Positions 1 through 5,643 are shown, numbered from the stretch's first letter. The stretch is DNA of 6,297 nucleotides from Candidatus Sigynarchaeota archaeon (GCA_030587505.1 JAUQYY010000397.1:1-6297), one strand, 5' to 3'. Numbers and translations are program-made. Notes: generated from the letters alone by a model not told the origin.

Positions 1-47
1 AGCAGCGACAACGGCACCCTACGCAACACGAGACCCTTCCGCGTCAT
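1..47 (-). CDS. possible first codons of a gene running off the left edge
   Basis: On the minus strand an ATG at 47 opens a frame of 15 codons (MTRKGLVLRRVPLSL) that is still open at the window edge. The frame is also open upstream, with a GTG three codons earlier, so the start is unsettled. There is no clear Shine-Dalgarno sequence. A TATA-like CTATAGTA lies near 87-95, about 44 bases upstream of the ATG. The fragment is too short to identify, and a chance open frame remains quite possible. It would be the next gene downstream of the membrane-protein pair. Confidence 0.3.
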   Translation of the reverse strand, partial: MTRKGLVLRRVPLSL

Positions 48-60
48 AATTATCACTACG

Positions 61-77
61 AAAAAATGATTCAAAAA
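61..77 (-). terminator. possible U-rich archaeal terminator after copy A
   Basis: Reading the minus strand, two T tracts (five Ts at 73-77, six Ts at 61-66) lie 27 to 43 bases after the TGA stop of the membrane-protein gene at 104-106. Archaeal intrinsic termination often needs only U-rich runs, without a hairpin, and I see no strong hairpin here. The tracts could instead be part of the AT-rich leader of the possible gene at 47. Confidence 0.35.
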
Positions 78-103
78 CTTTTCGAAATACTATAGAAACG
101 TGT

Positions 104-574
104 TCACCCGGCGAGGTAGTAGTTTCTTTTCGGGAACAGATAACATAGGAAAACCGAGGAGCCCATTGAGAAGAGTAGAGCTAGGAACAAGATGTTGTCG
201 GACGGAGGATAGAAGCTGAGTGTGACGAGAAAGTTGCCAAGCGAAGCCAACCAATCCGATAAACCATAGGGAACTATAATCCAAGCCAGCCAGAACAGAG
301 CAATGTGAGAGAGGAGACCAGCGACTGCGAGGCGCCAGCCCCACCTCCTTACGAGGATTATTCCAACACCAGAGACCATGAGAATCACCGCAACAACATA
401 CGCCAGGGCTGCGAACGCTACAGATGCGGAGAGAATCAGGCCAACGATGAGTGTTGACTCTCCGTGTATTATCAGCAATGCGCCAGTCACCCTTAAGATT
501 GGTGGAGGAGCCGACTCCCTCTTTAGCGGTGTTTTCAGCACTCTCCGACGGTACCATCCCGGGAAGTGCGTCAT
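104..574 (-). CDS. C-terminal part of frameshifted membrane protein A (unknown family)
   Basis: This frame gives 156 residues from ATG to TGA and aligns end to end with the last 40% of the neighbouring protein B. Both share MTHFPGWY at the start, the central block MVSGVGIILV followed by two basic residues and WGW, a PPS motif, and the ending SSVFLCYL(F/Y)PKR. It has about four hydrophobic segments (roughly 27-45, 51-75, 80-100 and 126-147). It is not an independent gene by descent: the frame stays open upstream of the ATG for eight codons (LLIFAWAF), matching B, and then joins the N-terminal part at 571-1350 if one base is restored near 598. The ATG overlaps the upstream TGA as ATGA, so translational coupling could still produce it as a separate polypeptide. 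The function is unknown. Confidence 0.75.
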   Translation of the reverse strand: MTHFPGWYRRRVLKTPLKRESAPPPILRVTGALLIIHGESTLIVGLILSASVAFAALAYVVAVILMVSGVGIILVRRWGWRLAVAGLLSHIALFWLAWIIVPYGLSDWLASLGNFLVTLSFYPPSDNILFLALLFSMGSSVFLCYLFPKRNYYLAG

Positions 575-1350
575 AAACGCCCATGCGAAGATGAGAAGTA
601 GAAGGGCATGAAGAACAGGATGGTAAACACTGGTGAGGATGTGGAAACCAGAAAACGGAAATAGAACACCGCAGCGCTGATAACGAAGACCAAGCAGAAG
701 AAAGCGGCTATGAAATAATGGATTCTTTTGTAGATGTCCAGCGCTCTGATGGAGGGAGGGTAAATCCTCTCAACGTGCTGGAGGGTGAATGGCCGCCTAG
801 CAACCGTCGTGACCAGCGCGGGAACCGCCAACAGAGTGAACACAAGGCTGGCCGGGTAATAGTAGTAGAGTGTGGCGAACAGGCTCGGGGATACGAACAT
901 GAGGGTTAAACCCAGCAGGAAGAAGGCCTGGAAACCCAGATCCAAGTAGTAGGTCTCCCCGTACGCTACGCGCCTGGAGACGAAATACACGGCAAAGAGT
1001 GCGAAGCCCACCACAACGCTGACAGCTCCAGGGGTAGCAAGGGAAGGATTCCACATCGCGGGCATAGGGGGTATGAACCATAGGTGTATCAGAACGCCTT
1101 GCTGAAAACCAGACAGGAGATCTGAGCCGCTGAAGAGTGTGAAGCATCTTAGAGCTAGATCAAGGGAGTTGAGTTTAGCCCTGGTTAAGAAGGAGCCTAT
1201 AAACATGAGGATGAAGTAGGTGGGCATCGGCACCATTGTGAACACATCTACGAACCTCTGAAACATCGTTCTCTGAGCTAGAGCCTTCTCTCTATAGTTT
1301 TTCATCATTTCGTCTACATCACTGGACAAAGATACATCCTCCAGAAGCAT
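571..1350 (-). CDS. N-terminal part of frameshifted membrane protein A (unknown family)
   Basis: The frame gives 259 residues homologous to the first 60% of protein B. Shared blocks are the cytoplasmic-looking head (MMKNYREKALAQRT, FQRFVD), the HLWF segment, LLGLTLMF, LFATLYY and LQHVER(I/L)(F/Y)PP. There are about six hydrophobic segments. After FFMPFY the reading shifts: the last eight residues (FSSSHGRL) do not match B, whereas the other frame gives LLIFAWAF against B's FTIYGWAF. One missing base near 598 explains this; with it restored the protein would be 415 residues, close to B's 421. For the start, ATG at 1350 has no ribosome-binding site, but a GGAGG at 1338-1342 lies 8 bases before an in-frame TTG at 1329, so translation may begin there. 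The gene follows B after 16 bases, so the two are very likely co-transcribed. I do not recognise the family. Confidence 0.8.
   Translation of the reverse strand: MLLEDVSLSSDVDEMMKNYREKALAQRTMFQRFVDVFTMVPMPTYFILMFIGSFLTRAKLNSLDLALRCFTLFSGSDLLSGFQQGVLIHLWFIPPMPAMWNPSLATPGAVSVVVGFALFAVYFVSRRVAYGETYYLDLGFQAFFLLGLTLMFVSPSLFATLYYYYPASLVFTLLAVPALVTTVARRPFTLQHVERIYPPSIRALDIYKRIHYFIAAFFCLVFVISAAVFYFRFLVSTSSPVFTILFFMPFYFSSSHGRL
1338..1342 (-). promoter_or_regulatory. GGAGG ribosome-binding site suggesting a TTG start for copy A
   Basis: The Shine-Dalgarno core GGAGG lies inside the first codons of the ATG frame and 8 bases before the in-frame TTG at 1329. The same motif occurs at the homologous place in copy B, 9 bases before a GTG. 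The match in both copies suggests that the true start is the later codon, although common ancestry alone would also preserve it. Confidence 0.45.
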
Positions 1351-1366
1351 GTGAGGATTGAAGTTT

Positions 1367-2632
1367 TTAAGCGTGGTTGTGTTTCTCGCCGGTGTTAAAG
1401 TTATAGTAGCCTCGTTTGGGATACAGGTAGCATAGGAACACCGAGGAGATGCTTGAGAGGACTATTGCTAAGAACAGGAAGTGCTCAGAGGGCGGGGCGA
1501 AGGAGAGATTGATGAGGAAGTCTGCGATTGAGGATATCCAATCTGTAGCTGTGACATGCGGAAACAGCCAACCCAACCATAGAAAAGCAATGTAGGATAG
1601 TAGTCCACCCACCGTTAGGTACCAGCCCCACTTCTTAACGAGAATTATTCCAACACCAGAGACCATCAGGGTTACGGCGACAACTATTTCAAGGATTCCA
1701 ATTACAGATGACGCTTGCCCAAAGCCTAGGAAAAGAGCCAGCACCGCAAACAGTATCAGGGCTGCGCCGACTATTCTGACTGAGCGGGGTAGGGGAGTTG
1801 ATGGCTTCTGCGTAGGCGTCTTCAATGCTCTCCGCGTGTACCAGCCCGGAAAGTGGGTCATGAACGCCCAGCCGTAGATCGTGAAGAACATCGGCAGGAA
1901 GAACAAACCGGCCCACAGGGGCGATGTTGTGGGTATGTAAAACGTGATGTAGCCCAGTATCGCGTTGACGACGAATATTAATCCCCAGAGAAGGGAGATC
2001 GCGTAATGAATGTTTTTGTACACATCCAGCTCCTTGATCACCGGGGGGAAGAGTCTCTCAACATGCTGCAAACTGAAGGGCCTCTTGGCAGCCGTTGTGA
2101 TTAATGCAGGTATCGCCAATAGGCTGAATATCACGGTGCCGGGGAAGTAGTAGAGAGTCGCGAAAAGGTTTGAAGACGCGAACATGAGCGTTAAACCCAG
2201 CAGGAAAGGCCAGGAAACCCAGATCCAGGTAGTAGGTTTCATTGTACGCGATGCGCCTAGAAAGAAGTATACAATGAAGAGGGCGAAGCCCACCGAGACG
2301 CTGATGGCCGCCGCGATCCAGGGAGCTTGGCTCCACATGGTTGGTATGGGAGCAACGAACCACAGGTGTATAATGATGCTCCTCTCAAAATCAGCCCAAA
2401 AGGGGGGACTGCCCAGCCACAGAAAGGGTCTCAACAAACGCTCTAGGGAGGTAAGTCCGGCTGCGGTTGATGTTACAAGGATTACCATTGCGACAAAGTA
2501 TACAGTTATCGGAACCAGAGAAAAGGTGTCTACGAATCTCTGAAATCTCGTTCTCGAAGCCAAAGCTTTTTCCCTGTAATCCTTCATCATTTTAGCCACA
2601 TCATCTGTAGACACTAGATTCATCCTCCTCAA
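1367..2632 (-). CDS. polytopic membrane protein B of unknown family, paralog of A
   Basis: The frame gives 421 residues with nine or ten hydrophobic segments (roughly 36-60, 104-125, 141-182, 207-230, 237-257, 285-305, 311-333, 337-357 and 385-404). A basic-acidic head of about 35 residues precedes them, and there is a short histidine-bearing tail. I see no catalytic motif. The most conserved positions against paralog A are LQHVERLFPP, WAFMTHFPGWYTRR and SGVGIILVKKWGW, mostly loop or membrane-edge residues. Residues 125-143 are aberrant: they are the off-frame reading of a segment that in the next frame encodes SRRIAYNETYYLDLGFLAF, nearly the same as A. The track start is TTG at 2632, with ATG at 2623. 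A GGAGG at 2624-2628 abuts that ATG but sits 9 bases before an in-frame GTG at 2614, which is the better-placed start. B and A form a tandem pair 16 bases apart. Confidence 0.85.
   Translation of the reverse strand: MRRMNLVSTDDVAKMMKDYREKALASRTRFQRFVDTFSLVPITVYFVAMVILVTSTAAGLTSLERLLRPFLWLGSPPFWADFERSIIIHLWFVAPIPTMWSQAPWIAAAISVSVGFALFIVYFFLGASRTMKPTTWIWVSWPFLLGLTLMFASSNLFATLYYFPGTVIFSLLAIPALITTAAKRPFSLQHVERLFPPVIKELDVYKNIHYAISLLWGLIFVVNAILGYITFYIPTTSPLWAGLFFLPMFFTIYGWAFMTHFPGWYTRRALKTPTQKPSTPLPRSVRIVGAALILFAVLALFLGFGQASSVIGILEIVVAVTLMVSGVGIILVKKWGWYLTVGGLLSYIAFLWLGWLFPHVTATDWISSIADFLINLSFAPPSEHFLFLAIVLSSISSVFLCYLYPKRGYYNFNTGEKHNHA
2207..2262 (-). other. frame-swapped segment inside membrane protein B
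   Basis: Between a one-base deletion near 2259-2266 and a two-base deletion near 2203-2208, the open frame of B reads a segment one frame away from its paralog. The gene frame gives LGASRTMKPTTWIWVSWPF. The shifted frame gives SRRIAYNETYYLDLGFLAF, against SRRVAYGETYYLDLGFQAF in A, with 16 of 19 residues identical. The two indels add up to three bases, so the frame is restored and B is one residue shorter than A here. Which copy is ancestral is inferred from the in-frame state in A. Confidence 0.85.
2624..2628 (-). promoter_or_regulatory. GGAGG ribosome-binding site suggesting a GTG start for copy B
   Basis: GGAGG (within GAGGAGG) directly abuts the ATG at 2623, too close to serve it, but is 9 bases before the in-frame GTG at 2614. 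That makes GTG the likelier initiation codon and would shorten B by six residues. Confidence 0.45.
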
Positions 2633-2639
2633 GTCTAAA

Positions 2640-2700
2640 ATTTTACTTTTCCTTTTTGAAACTATTGATATTTTTTTATTATTATTTATATTTTATTATC
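2640..2700 (-). promoter_or_regulatory. AT-rich promoter region for the B-A pair
   Basis: This is by far the most AT-rich stretch of the window. It covers the last codons of the hydrolase gene and the 49-base gap before B. On the minus strand it holds overlapping TATA-like strings (AAAATATAAATAA near 2685-2697, AAAAAAATATC near 2665-2675). Either could place a transcript start upstream of the ribosome-binding site at 2624-2628. I cannot choose between them. Confidence 0.4.
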
Positions 2701-3608
2701 ATATAAGATCTCTTCCTATGTTTAACAATGAGCCTTTTAGAATCGTAAACGGAAACGGTGTAAGCCATTTTTTCACCCTTATGCTTAACCCAAACTAAAA
2801 GACCAGCTTGAGGCGCTACTTGCTTCGCGAGTTGCTTGCCGCTCCAGACGTGCGCGTGGGTGAAGATGTTGCGAGCAATGAAGCTCGGCTCCACACTAGC
2901 TCTGATCTCCAGTAGATCTGCTTTGAGAGAGTGGGCCTCACTAAGATCGGAGGTTTCAGGATTGTCTAGGACGAAGTCCACTAGATGCAGAGCCAACTGT
3001 ATCTCCCCGGCCTCCTTCAGGGCCTTAGCTCTGCTGAGCAGCGCCTCGGGACCGCCAGCTAGGCTTACAACCTCCCTGGCGATTTCTGATGTTTTGGATG
3101 GAAAGAGGTGGGAAGGGTTCCCGTCGTACCAGCCGGCGTAGCGTCTGTGTATTCCGTGAATAATGAAGGCGGGACATCCATAGATGGGAGCCAGGTAGGC
3201 TTTCCTAGCCAAGTCTTCGGGAAGCTTAACCTCATCCAGGATCTGTTCAATCCAAGCGCCCTGATTCAGCCTTTTCACAACCTCTTCGTGGAGGTAGCGT
3301 AGTGCCCGGGCTGTGTTGAGGCAGACCTTCTGAATCTTCTCTCCCCAAATCACCGGTCCGTGGCCTGGGACTAGAATGTCTGGGTGGAGAGCCGCCATCT
3401 GTTCGAGTGCGCCAGCCCATTCGGTCTCGTAGCGCTGAACCTTAAAGGGGTTTCCAATATTCGGGCAGGACCATATTATGAAGTCCCCGGAGAAGACAAT
3501 TTTTCTCTCCGGAGGTGATGTAGAATGCTCGGGTCTCGCTTCCAGCGTAAGGCTCCAAATTGCGAAAGAAGCCATATAAACTCCCCTTTTCCAGGCGAGA
3601 CCAAACAA
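2682..3608 (-). CDS. C-terminal fragment of MBL-fold alkylsulfatase-like hydrolase, cut off by the MITE
   Basis: The frame gives 308 residues. The first 35 or so are encoded by the inserted element and one target-site copy, and are not part of the original protein. From KIVFSGDF onward (273 residues) it continues the hydrolase fragment at 3611-4186. It supplies the metal-binding D42 (SGD) and H83 (VPGHGPV) of the metallo-beta-lactamase fold. An alkylsulfatase-type dimerisation domain follows, with YLHEEVVKRLNQG, the signature GWYDGNPSHLFP at 159-170, and LAGGPEALLSRAKAL with an A-rich helical run. The C-terminal SCP2-like domain of SdsA/BDS1 enzymes appears to be absent: the restored protein is 462 residues, against roughly 650 for those enzymes. 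Without the N-terminal HxHxDH half this fragment should not be catalytic. It lies 49 bases before membrane protein B. Confidence 0.85.
   Translation of the reverse strand: MFGLAWKRGVYMASFAIWSLTLEARPEHSTSPPERKIVFSGDFIIWSCPNIGNPFKVQRYETEWAGALEQMAALHPDILVPGHGPVIWGEKIQKVCLNTARALRYLHEEVVKRLNQGAWIEQILDEVKLPEDLARKAYLAPIYGCPAFIIHGIHRRYAGWYDGNPSHLFPSKTSEIAREVVSLAGGPEALLSRAKALKEAGEIQLALHLVDFVLDNPETSDLSEAHSLKADLLEIRASVEPSFIARNIFTHAHVWSGKQLAKQVAPQAGLLVWVKHKGEKMAYTVSVYDSKRLIVKHRKRSYMIIKYK
3505..3513. repeat. target-site duplication, left copy (CTCTCCGGA)
   Basis: This 9-bp direct repeat is identical to 3621-3629 and immediately abuts the left end of the inverted-repeat element. In the hydrolase reading frame the bases encode part of PERK. 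One copy is needed to restore the gene, and the other is the duplication made at insertion. Confidence 0.9.
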
Positions 3609-3620
3609 TTCTACATCACC
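3514..3620. mobile_element. 107-bp MITE with 26-bp inverted repeats, inserted in a hydrolase gene
   Basis: This is a small non-coding transposable element. The terminal inverted repeats are 3514-3539 and 3595-3620. Both begin GGTGATGTAGAAT reading inward, share GGTCTCGC at the inner end, and match at 22 of 26 positions, the four differences being clustered in the middle. The 55-bp core has no gene. A perfect 9-bp direct repeat (CTCTCCGGA) flanks the element. Deleting it with one repeat copy rejoins the hydrolase in frame, so the insertion is certain in outline. The 116-bp gain is not a multiple of three and, read from the minus strand, the element supplies an immediate TAG at 3611-3613. The GGTGATG ends and 9-bp duplication recall the IS1 family, whose transposase would act in trans. 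That family call is inference, since no transposase is in the window. Confidence 0.9.
3573..3580 (-). promoter_or_regulatory. archaeal TATA box inside the MITE
   Basis: The minus strand of the element core reads GGAAAAGGGGAGTTTATATG. TTTATATG is a near-consensus archaeal TATA box behind a purine-rich stretch that could act as a BRE. A start about 25 bases downstream, near 3551, would transcribe the severed hydrolase fragment and then genes B and A. Whether it is used is not visible from sequence. Confidence 0.4.
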
Positions 3621-4186
3621 CTCTCCGGAATCCAGACCCAGGTGGCGTCGTCCGTTTCCCCCATTCCGAATCTGAGTTCGAAGGTGAAGTCTCCGAGGCG
3701 GAAACTAAAGCGGTCGTGGTAGGTTACGTCGGGGTAATGGTATTCCCTTGGGACCGCTGTCATTCCTTCTGGGACGCTGAACTGGATGCGGTTAATGAAC
3801 TCCTGTTGACCCTGTAACTCCCTGTAGCGGTTGAAGCGTCGAACCACGTTCTCGTGGGCTATGATTCTGGGTTTGGGGTCTCCTCGCTCCTCGGCGTCCC
3901 TCAACAGGGCTGAAACTCCGAAAGCATGGTCGTAGTGTCCATGGGTGTAGATCACCGAGTGAATAGGCTCGTCGGTGATTTTTCTAATATCCCTCAGAAT
4001 TATTTCTCCTAGCTGGTGGACCGCCGTGTCAACGACAACCACTCCCTCACCCGTGGTGACGAAACCCACGTTTCCGAAAGAGGTTATGCAGTAAACCTGG
4101 GGGGCCACCTCCTCAACCTTGTACTGTGGGAAGGAGGGCGCCCCATCAGATGCCCTTTTCACCCTTTCCTTCAACCATTCTTTCAT
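3611..4186 (-). CDS. N-terminal fragment of MBL-fold alkylsulfatase-like hydrolase, truncated by the MITE
   Basis: The frame gives 191 residues, of which the last two (VM) and the TAG stop come from the inserted element. It carries the front half of a metallo-beta-lactamase fold: GNVGFVTTGEGVVVVDT at about 38-54, and the metal-binding motif THGHYDHAFG at 81-90 with H82, H84, D86 and H87. It ends in GETDDATWVWIPER (176-189), where the acidic residues resemble the second-metal region of alkylsulfatases. The rest of the enzyme is in the frame at 2682-3608; together they would make 462 residues spanning 2682-4186. By family it would hydrolyse an ester, probably a sulfate ester, in the cytoplasm (no signal peptide seen). 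The substrate is unknown. The ATG at 4186 is uncertain, because the same frame is open and protein-like for about 31 codons upstream. Confidence 0.85.
   Translation of the reverse strand: MKEWLKERVKRASDGAPSFPQYKVEEVAPQVYCITSFGNVGFVTTGEGVVVVDTAVHQLGEIILRDIRKITDEPIHSVIYTHGHYDHAFGVSALLRDAEERGDPKPRIIAHENVVRRFNRYRELQGQQEFINRIQFSVPEGMTAVPREYHYPDVTYHDRFSFRLGDFTFELRFGMGETDDATWVWIPERVM
3621..3629. repeat. target-site duplication, right copy (CTCTCCGGA)
   Basis: This is identical to 3505-3513 and abuts the right inverted repeat of the element. It encodes the end of WIPER in the N-terminal hydrolase fragment. Confidence 0.9.
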
Positions 4187-4335
4187 CCCGTTCCATTCTT
4201 TCGGTCTGAACCACTCAATTTCCGGTTTTTGCGTGTTAGGAAACTCGAAGAAGTGTTCTGAGTCTAGCTGTCTGAGTCATGTAGGGCCAAGTGTTTGGGA
4301 AACGTGGCTGCCTATTTCGTGGGGTGTCGGTTTGC
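4187..4335 (-). other. intergenic or unrecognised 5' end of the hydrolase gene
   Basis: These 149 bases separate the M28 stop from the hydrolase ATG. Reading towards the hydrolase, its own frame is open from about 4276 with plausible protein (EHFFEFPNTQKPEIEWF, then RPKEWNG), but it contains no ATG, GTG or TTG. An ATG at 4280 (MTQTAR) lies one frame off, so a one-base indel would connect it. I see no convincing TATA box; GAAATAGG near 4313-4320 is weak. Read-through from the M28 gene is possible. Confidence 0.45.
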
Positions 4336-5586
4336 TTACAGGTCATCGATGTATTTTATGTATCCTAGACAGATTTGCAGTACCTGTCCCAGCGCCTCCT
4401 TGTCCACCACGTCCGGTGTGTCGAGTCTTGTGTGGTAGAATTCGGGAAGTTTCTTTAGTTCGAAGGATCCTATTGATGTTGCTGGCAGTTTTTTGCGGCT
4501 GAAGGCGGCTGCGTCCGTGGCTCCGAAGGGTAGAGTTCCCAAGCGAGCCTTTATGCCCTGCTCCTGTGCTATTCTGAGGAGCGTGGCGCAGAGATCTGGG
4601 TCGTGTTTTGCTCCGATTAGTGTTTCTTTCTCTAGAATTACCACGCTGTCCTTTTTCGCTATGCCGTCCATGTTGATTAGGACCGTTTTGTTTTCTTTCA
4701 GTTCGTCGTAGTGGGCTTTAACGTAGCGTTTCGACCCTCTTAGTCCGGCTTCCTCGCCGGCGAAGGAAATCAGGTGAATACGGGTGTGTTTCGGGTATAT
4801 TTCCGTGCCCCTGTTTTCAGACAGGTATTTGCCTATACCAAGCACGACGGACACCGCGGATAGGTTGTCAAACGCTCCGGGTACCGGCTTGTAGCTGTGG
4901 AAGAAAACGTATATGGCGGCGATCGGAGCTATGAAGAGGAAGAAGACTCCGAACCAGAAGAAGACCTGCGTGAGGCTGAGTGGTAGGAAGTAGAATAGCG
5001 TTTTCAGAACGCTTACTATACTGAAGATTATGGAGCCAGCGTAGCCTATGAAAATCGTGTAGCCGCCTATGTTCTTCAGGTAGTAGAACACGTTGAACTC
5101 GTAGGCTGAGTCATGATGACCCGCGAAAATGACAGTGTGTTTAACTTTCCCTGTGGGGTTTATTGTTCCGATTACGTTCCTGGACCTCTTCTTGGGAAAC
5201 ATGAAGTCCAGCAGCTCCCTGTAGCGCATAACCTCAAGGATGAAGTAGCTAACCGCGAAAACGGCGAGGACACTCGCCAGCGCCGAGAAAACCAAACCGA
5301 GATTGGCATCGATGAGGAGCCATCCGAGATCGACGGAGAGCGAAAGCCAGTAGAGGATGATTCCGCTGATTATCATAATCGCCCCGTACCTTATGAAACC
5401 CAGAAAGGCTGTGGGGCTACTAACATACTCCTCTTGGTGTGTTTCATCGCAGAATTTTTTCAACTCCTCCTCGATCATGTTTCCCGCGAGTTCCTCTTCC
5501 TTTGAGCCGGATTCTCGCGGCCCTATTTTGTCACACACATCCTCGATGAACCTGTGCATGTAGTCTTTTAGATCCGTGTCAATCAT
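4336..5586 (-). CDS. membrane-embedded M28-family zinc aminopeptidase
   Basis: The frame gives 416 residues. It is a di-zinc exopeptidase that removes N-terminal residues from peptides. All M28 ligands are visible: H157 and D159 in GHHDSA, bridging D240 in PGAFDN, catalytic E278 and ligand E279 in AGEEAGLRGS, D307 in NMDG, and H385 in YHTRLDTPD. The N-terminal 60 residues are charged and soluble. Two membrane segments follow (about 63-84 and 90-117), before the catalytic domain. A further hydrophobic block (about 174-230, probably two segments) sits between the HxD motif and the bridging aspartate, so the catalytic domain is interrupted by a membrane hairpin. An even number of crossings on each side keeps all ligands on the same face as the N-terminus. 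The start is ATG, preceded by a TATA box at 5611-5618 and no ribosome-binding site. The gene appears intact, and its natural substrate is unknown. Confidence 0.9.
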   Translation of the reverse strand: MIDTDLKDYMHRFIEDVCDKIGPRESGSKEEELAGNMIEEELKKFCDETHQEEYVSSPTAFLGFIRYGAIMIISGIILYWLSLSVDLGWLLIDANLGLVFSALASVLAVFAVSYFILEVMRYRELLDFMFPKKRSRNVIGTINPTGKVKHTVIFAGHHDSAYEFNVFYYLKNIGGYTIFIGYAGSIIFSIVSVLKTLFYFLPLSLTQVFFWFGVFFLFIAPIAAIYVFFHSYKPVPGAFDNLSAVSVVLGIGKYLSENRGTEIYPKHTRIHLISFAGEEAGLRGSKRYVKAHYDELKENKTVLINMDGIAKKDSVVILEKETLIGAKHDPDLCATLLRIAQEQGIKARLGTLPFGATDAAAFSRKKLPATSIGSFELKKLPEFYHTRLDTPDVVDKEALGQVLQICLGYIKYIDDL

Positions 5587-5610
5587 ACAAATAGATGGGT
5601 GCTAAATGGG

Positions 5611-5618
5611 TTATAAAT
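5611..5618 (-). promoter_or_regulatory. TATA box for a leaderless M28 transcript
   Basis: The 57-base gap after galT reads, on the minus strand, GAAATAAAGATTTATAAC. ATTTATAA (5611-5618) is centred about 28 bases before the ATG at 5586, with A-rich BRE-like bases just upstream. Archaeal transcription starts about 24 to 28 bases after the TATA centre, so the mRNA would begin at or within a few bases of the ATG. No GGAGG-type site precedes the ATG, in keeping with leaderless translation. The M28 gene therefore has its own promoter. Confidence 0.6.
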
Positions 5619-5643
5619 CTTTATTTCAGGTAATTGTTCGGGT

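Noticed and set aside
90..584. A 164-codon open frame on the minus strand overlapping the C-terminal part of A
   Set aside because: It is the neighbouring frame of a segment whose other frame aligns with protein B along its whole length. Its own translation is compositionally odd, with no homology to B.
2058..2363. A 101-codon minus-strand frame inside B containing SRRIAYNETYYLDLGFLAF
   Set aside because: Only the central stretch resembles paralog A; the flanks are off-frame. It is evidence for the paired indels rather than a separate overlapping gene.
2641..2700. The T-rich plus strand considered as a terminator for the hydrolase
   Set aside because: The genes are on the minus strand, where this region is A-rich, so the transcript would lack the U tract. 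A promoter role fits better.
3525..3817. Plus-strand open frames starting in the MITE
   Set aside because: They run antisense through the hydrolase and read its conserved codons backwards. There is no transposase-like content, so the element is non-autonomous.
4119..4502. A 127-codon plus-strand open frame crossing the hydrolase-M28 gap
   Set aside because: It is antisense to conserved coding ends on both sides, with cysteine- and proline-rich content typical of a chance frame.
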